Shown here piece after piece: positions 6,025 to 6,673 of a stretch of 6,673 bases of DNA. Within the stretch, counting starts at the first letter, position 1. Each line of letters starts with the position of its first letter. The notes beneath the pieces were generated by a model, which was given only the letters and a program-made list of their open reading frames with translations, searched no databases and was not told where the DNA came from. The translations under genes were made by a program, and so were the position numbers. Origin of the DNA: Thermoflexus sp. (GTDB taxonomy: Bacteria; Chloroflexota; Anaerolineae; B4-G1; DUEL01); the NCBI GenBank assembly GCA_028276215.1, contig JAPYWT010000136.1, positions 1-6,673 on the forward strand, read 5' to 3'.

Positions 6025-6634
6025 GGGCAGAGGTGAGAAAATAGACAGGAAGACCGGCAAAGGCGGCGCGGCCCCCCTTCTGGTCCGCCGAATTCTGACC
6101 GAGCGGTTACACCGATATGACTGGGAAGTAGACGCGATTCGTATTGGTAACTGGAGGAAACTGCAGAACGAGGCGGAAACATATATGACGTATCTGCGCC
6201 GCCGTCCGGAGGTGGACGCAGTGCTGGTCCTGCTGGACCTGGACGATGGGTGCGCGGCGGAAATCGCCCCTCAACTGGCCCAATCTCTGCAGGAACTCAA
6301 CCCGCCCCGACCCATCGCCATCGTCTTTGCGGTGCGGGAGTACGAAGCCTGGTTCCTGGCCGCCGCCCGCTCTCTCTGGGGGAAACCCTACGAAGGAAAT
6401 CCGGAGGGAAAGCGGGATGTGAAAGGGGAAATTTCAGCGCTTTTTGAGCCTGATTACAGGCCTACAACCCATCAACCTTTTCTGAGCCAGCGGATGGACC
6501 TGCAGGAGGCCTGGGATCGCTCCCGTTCGTTCCGCAGGCTGGTCCACGCGCTGGAAGAGTTACTCGCTCAGGTGGAAACCCCAGCGGACCGGGTAAAAGT
6601 CACTCCCGGTCCCCGCCCGCCCGGCCCCACCTGA
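5999..6634 (+). CDS. DUF4276 TOPRIM-like protein, partner of the upstream ATPase
   Basis: This 211-residue protein matches the DUF4276 family. The TOPRIM-like acidic residues are visible: VEGRGE (8-13), the LVLLDLDD motif (76-83, with D80 and D82), REYEAWFLA (113-121), a K142 region and a closing SRSFRRL (175-181). DUF4276 proteins are typically encoded beside an AAA ATPase like the one upstream and are thought to be the nuclease half of the pair. The start at 5999 has GGGAGGAAA (5987-5995) just before it and overlaps the ATPase gene by 26 bp; ATG 6014 is an alternative. Between E13 and the APLLVRRIL helix there is an extra charged stretch of about ten residues (KIDRKTGKGG) that I do not expect in the family. 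The tail is proline-rich. GC content falls in the last third. Confidence 0.85.
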   Translation: MPLLWMWVEGRGEKIDRKTGKGGAAPLLVRRILTERLHRYDWEVDAIRIGNWRKLQNEAETYMTYLRRRPEVDAVLVLLDLDDGCAAEIAPQLAQSLQELNPPRPIAIVFAVREYEAWFLAAARSLWGKPYEGNPEGKRDVKGEISALFEPDYRPTTHQPFLSQRMDLQEAWDRSRSFRRLVHALEELLAQVETPADRVKVTPGPRPPGPT

Positions 6635-6638
6635 AAAC

Positions 6639-6673
6639 CCTGCATCCTGCATCTTGCATTCTTGCATTCTTGC
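6639..6673. repeat. Tandem 7-8 bp TGCATCC/TGCATTCT array, running off the window
   Basis: After the stop codon of the DUF4276 gene come CCTGCAT, CCTGCAT, CTTGCAT, TCTTGCAT and TCTTGC, a tandem array of 7-8 bp units that continues past the end. It has the same unit length and the same CTGC core as the array at 655-749, so the two bracket the four-gene block. Its full length is unknown. Confidence 0.75.

Noticed and set aside
1..6673. Insertion sequence, transposase or integrase
   Set aside because: No such gene or long terminal inverted repeats were seen; the only repeats are short tandem arrays.

Overview
The window is a GC-rich bacterial segment with every supported gene on the + strand. 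The genes use strong C/G third positions, the promoters are sigma70-like (TTGNNN with TATAAT or TATACT at 16-17 bp spacing), and several genes have clear GGAGG-type ribosome binding sites. Intergenic arrays of 7-10 bp units (TGCGACC, CGGATGNNCA, CCTTCGTGN, TGCATYC) resemble those I associate with Chloroflexota (Anaerolineae/Thermoflexia-like) and similar environmental genomes. That placement is tentative and rests on style, not on a marker gene.

Layout. Bases 1-15 look like the right arm of an upstream gene's terminator. Bases 38-91 hold a promoter and a small inverted repeat. They precede a short Phd/YefM-type antitoxin gene (132-416) that has no toxin gene after it. Bases 417-749 are a gene-free regulatory stretch. 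It holds a + strand promoter, strong hairpins, a minus-strand promoter facing it, and a tandem array of 7-8 bp units running up to the next start codon. The main gene (750-3806) encodes a 1018-residue DUF499-type P-loop ATPase. A second repeat patch (3797-3873) separates it from a gene (3890-4744) that fuses an ASCH domain to a conserved domain I tentatively associate with DUF499 neighbourhoods. Next come an OLD/RecF-like ABC-type ATPase (4774-6024) and an overlapping DUF4276 TOPRIM-like gene (5999-6634). Another 7-8 bp repeat array starts at 6639 and runs off the window.

How the genes may work together. DUF499 proteins are known neighbours of DUF1156 methyltransferases and helicases in predicted anti-phage loci. 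ABC-type ATPase plus TOPRIM pairs are the core of OLD, Gabija and PARIS-type defence. ASCH belongs to the PUA-like fold class, whose relatives bind RNA or modified bases. I infer a defence-type cassette: a DUF499 motor, an ASCH-fused accessory or sensor protein, and an ATPase/TOPRIM effector pair, flanked by short repeat arrays and preceded by an antitoxin-like regulator. No methyltransferase is in the window, so this is either a DUF499 system without a methyltransferase or a partial view of a larger island. None of these functions is demonstrated by the sequence alone.
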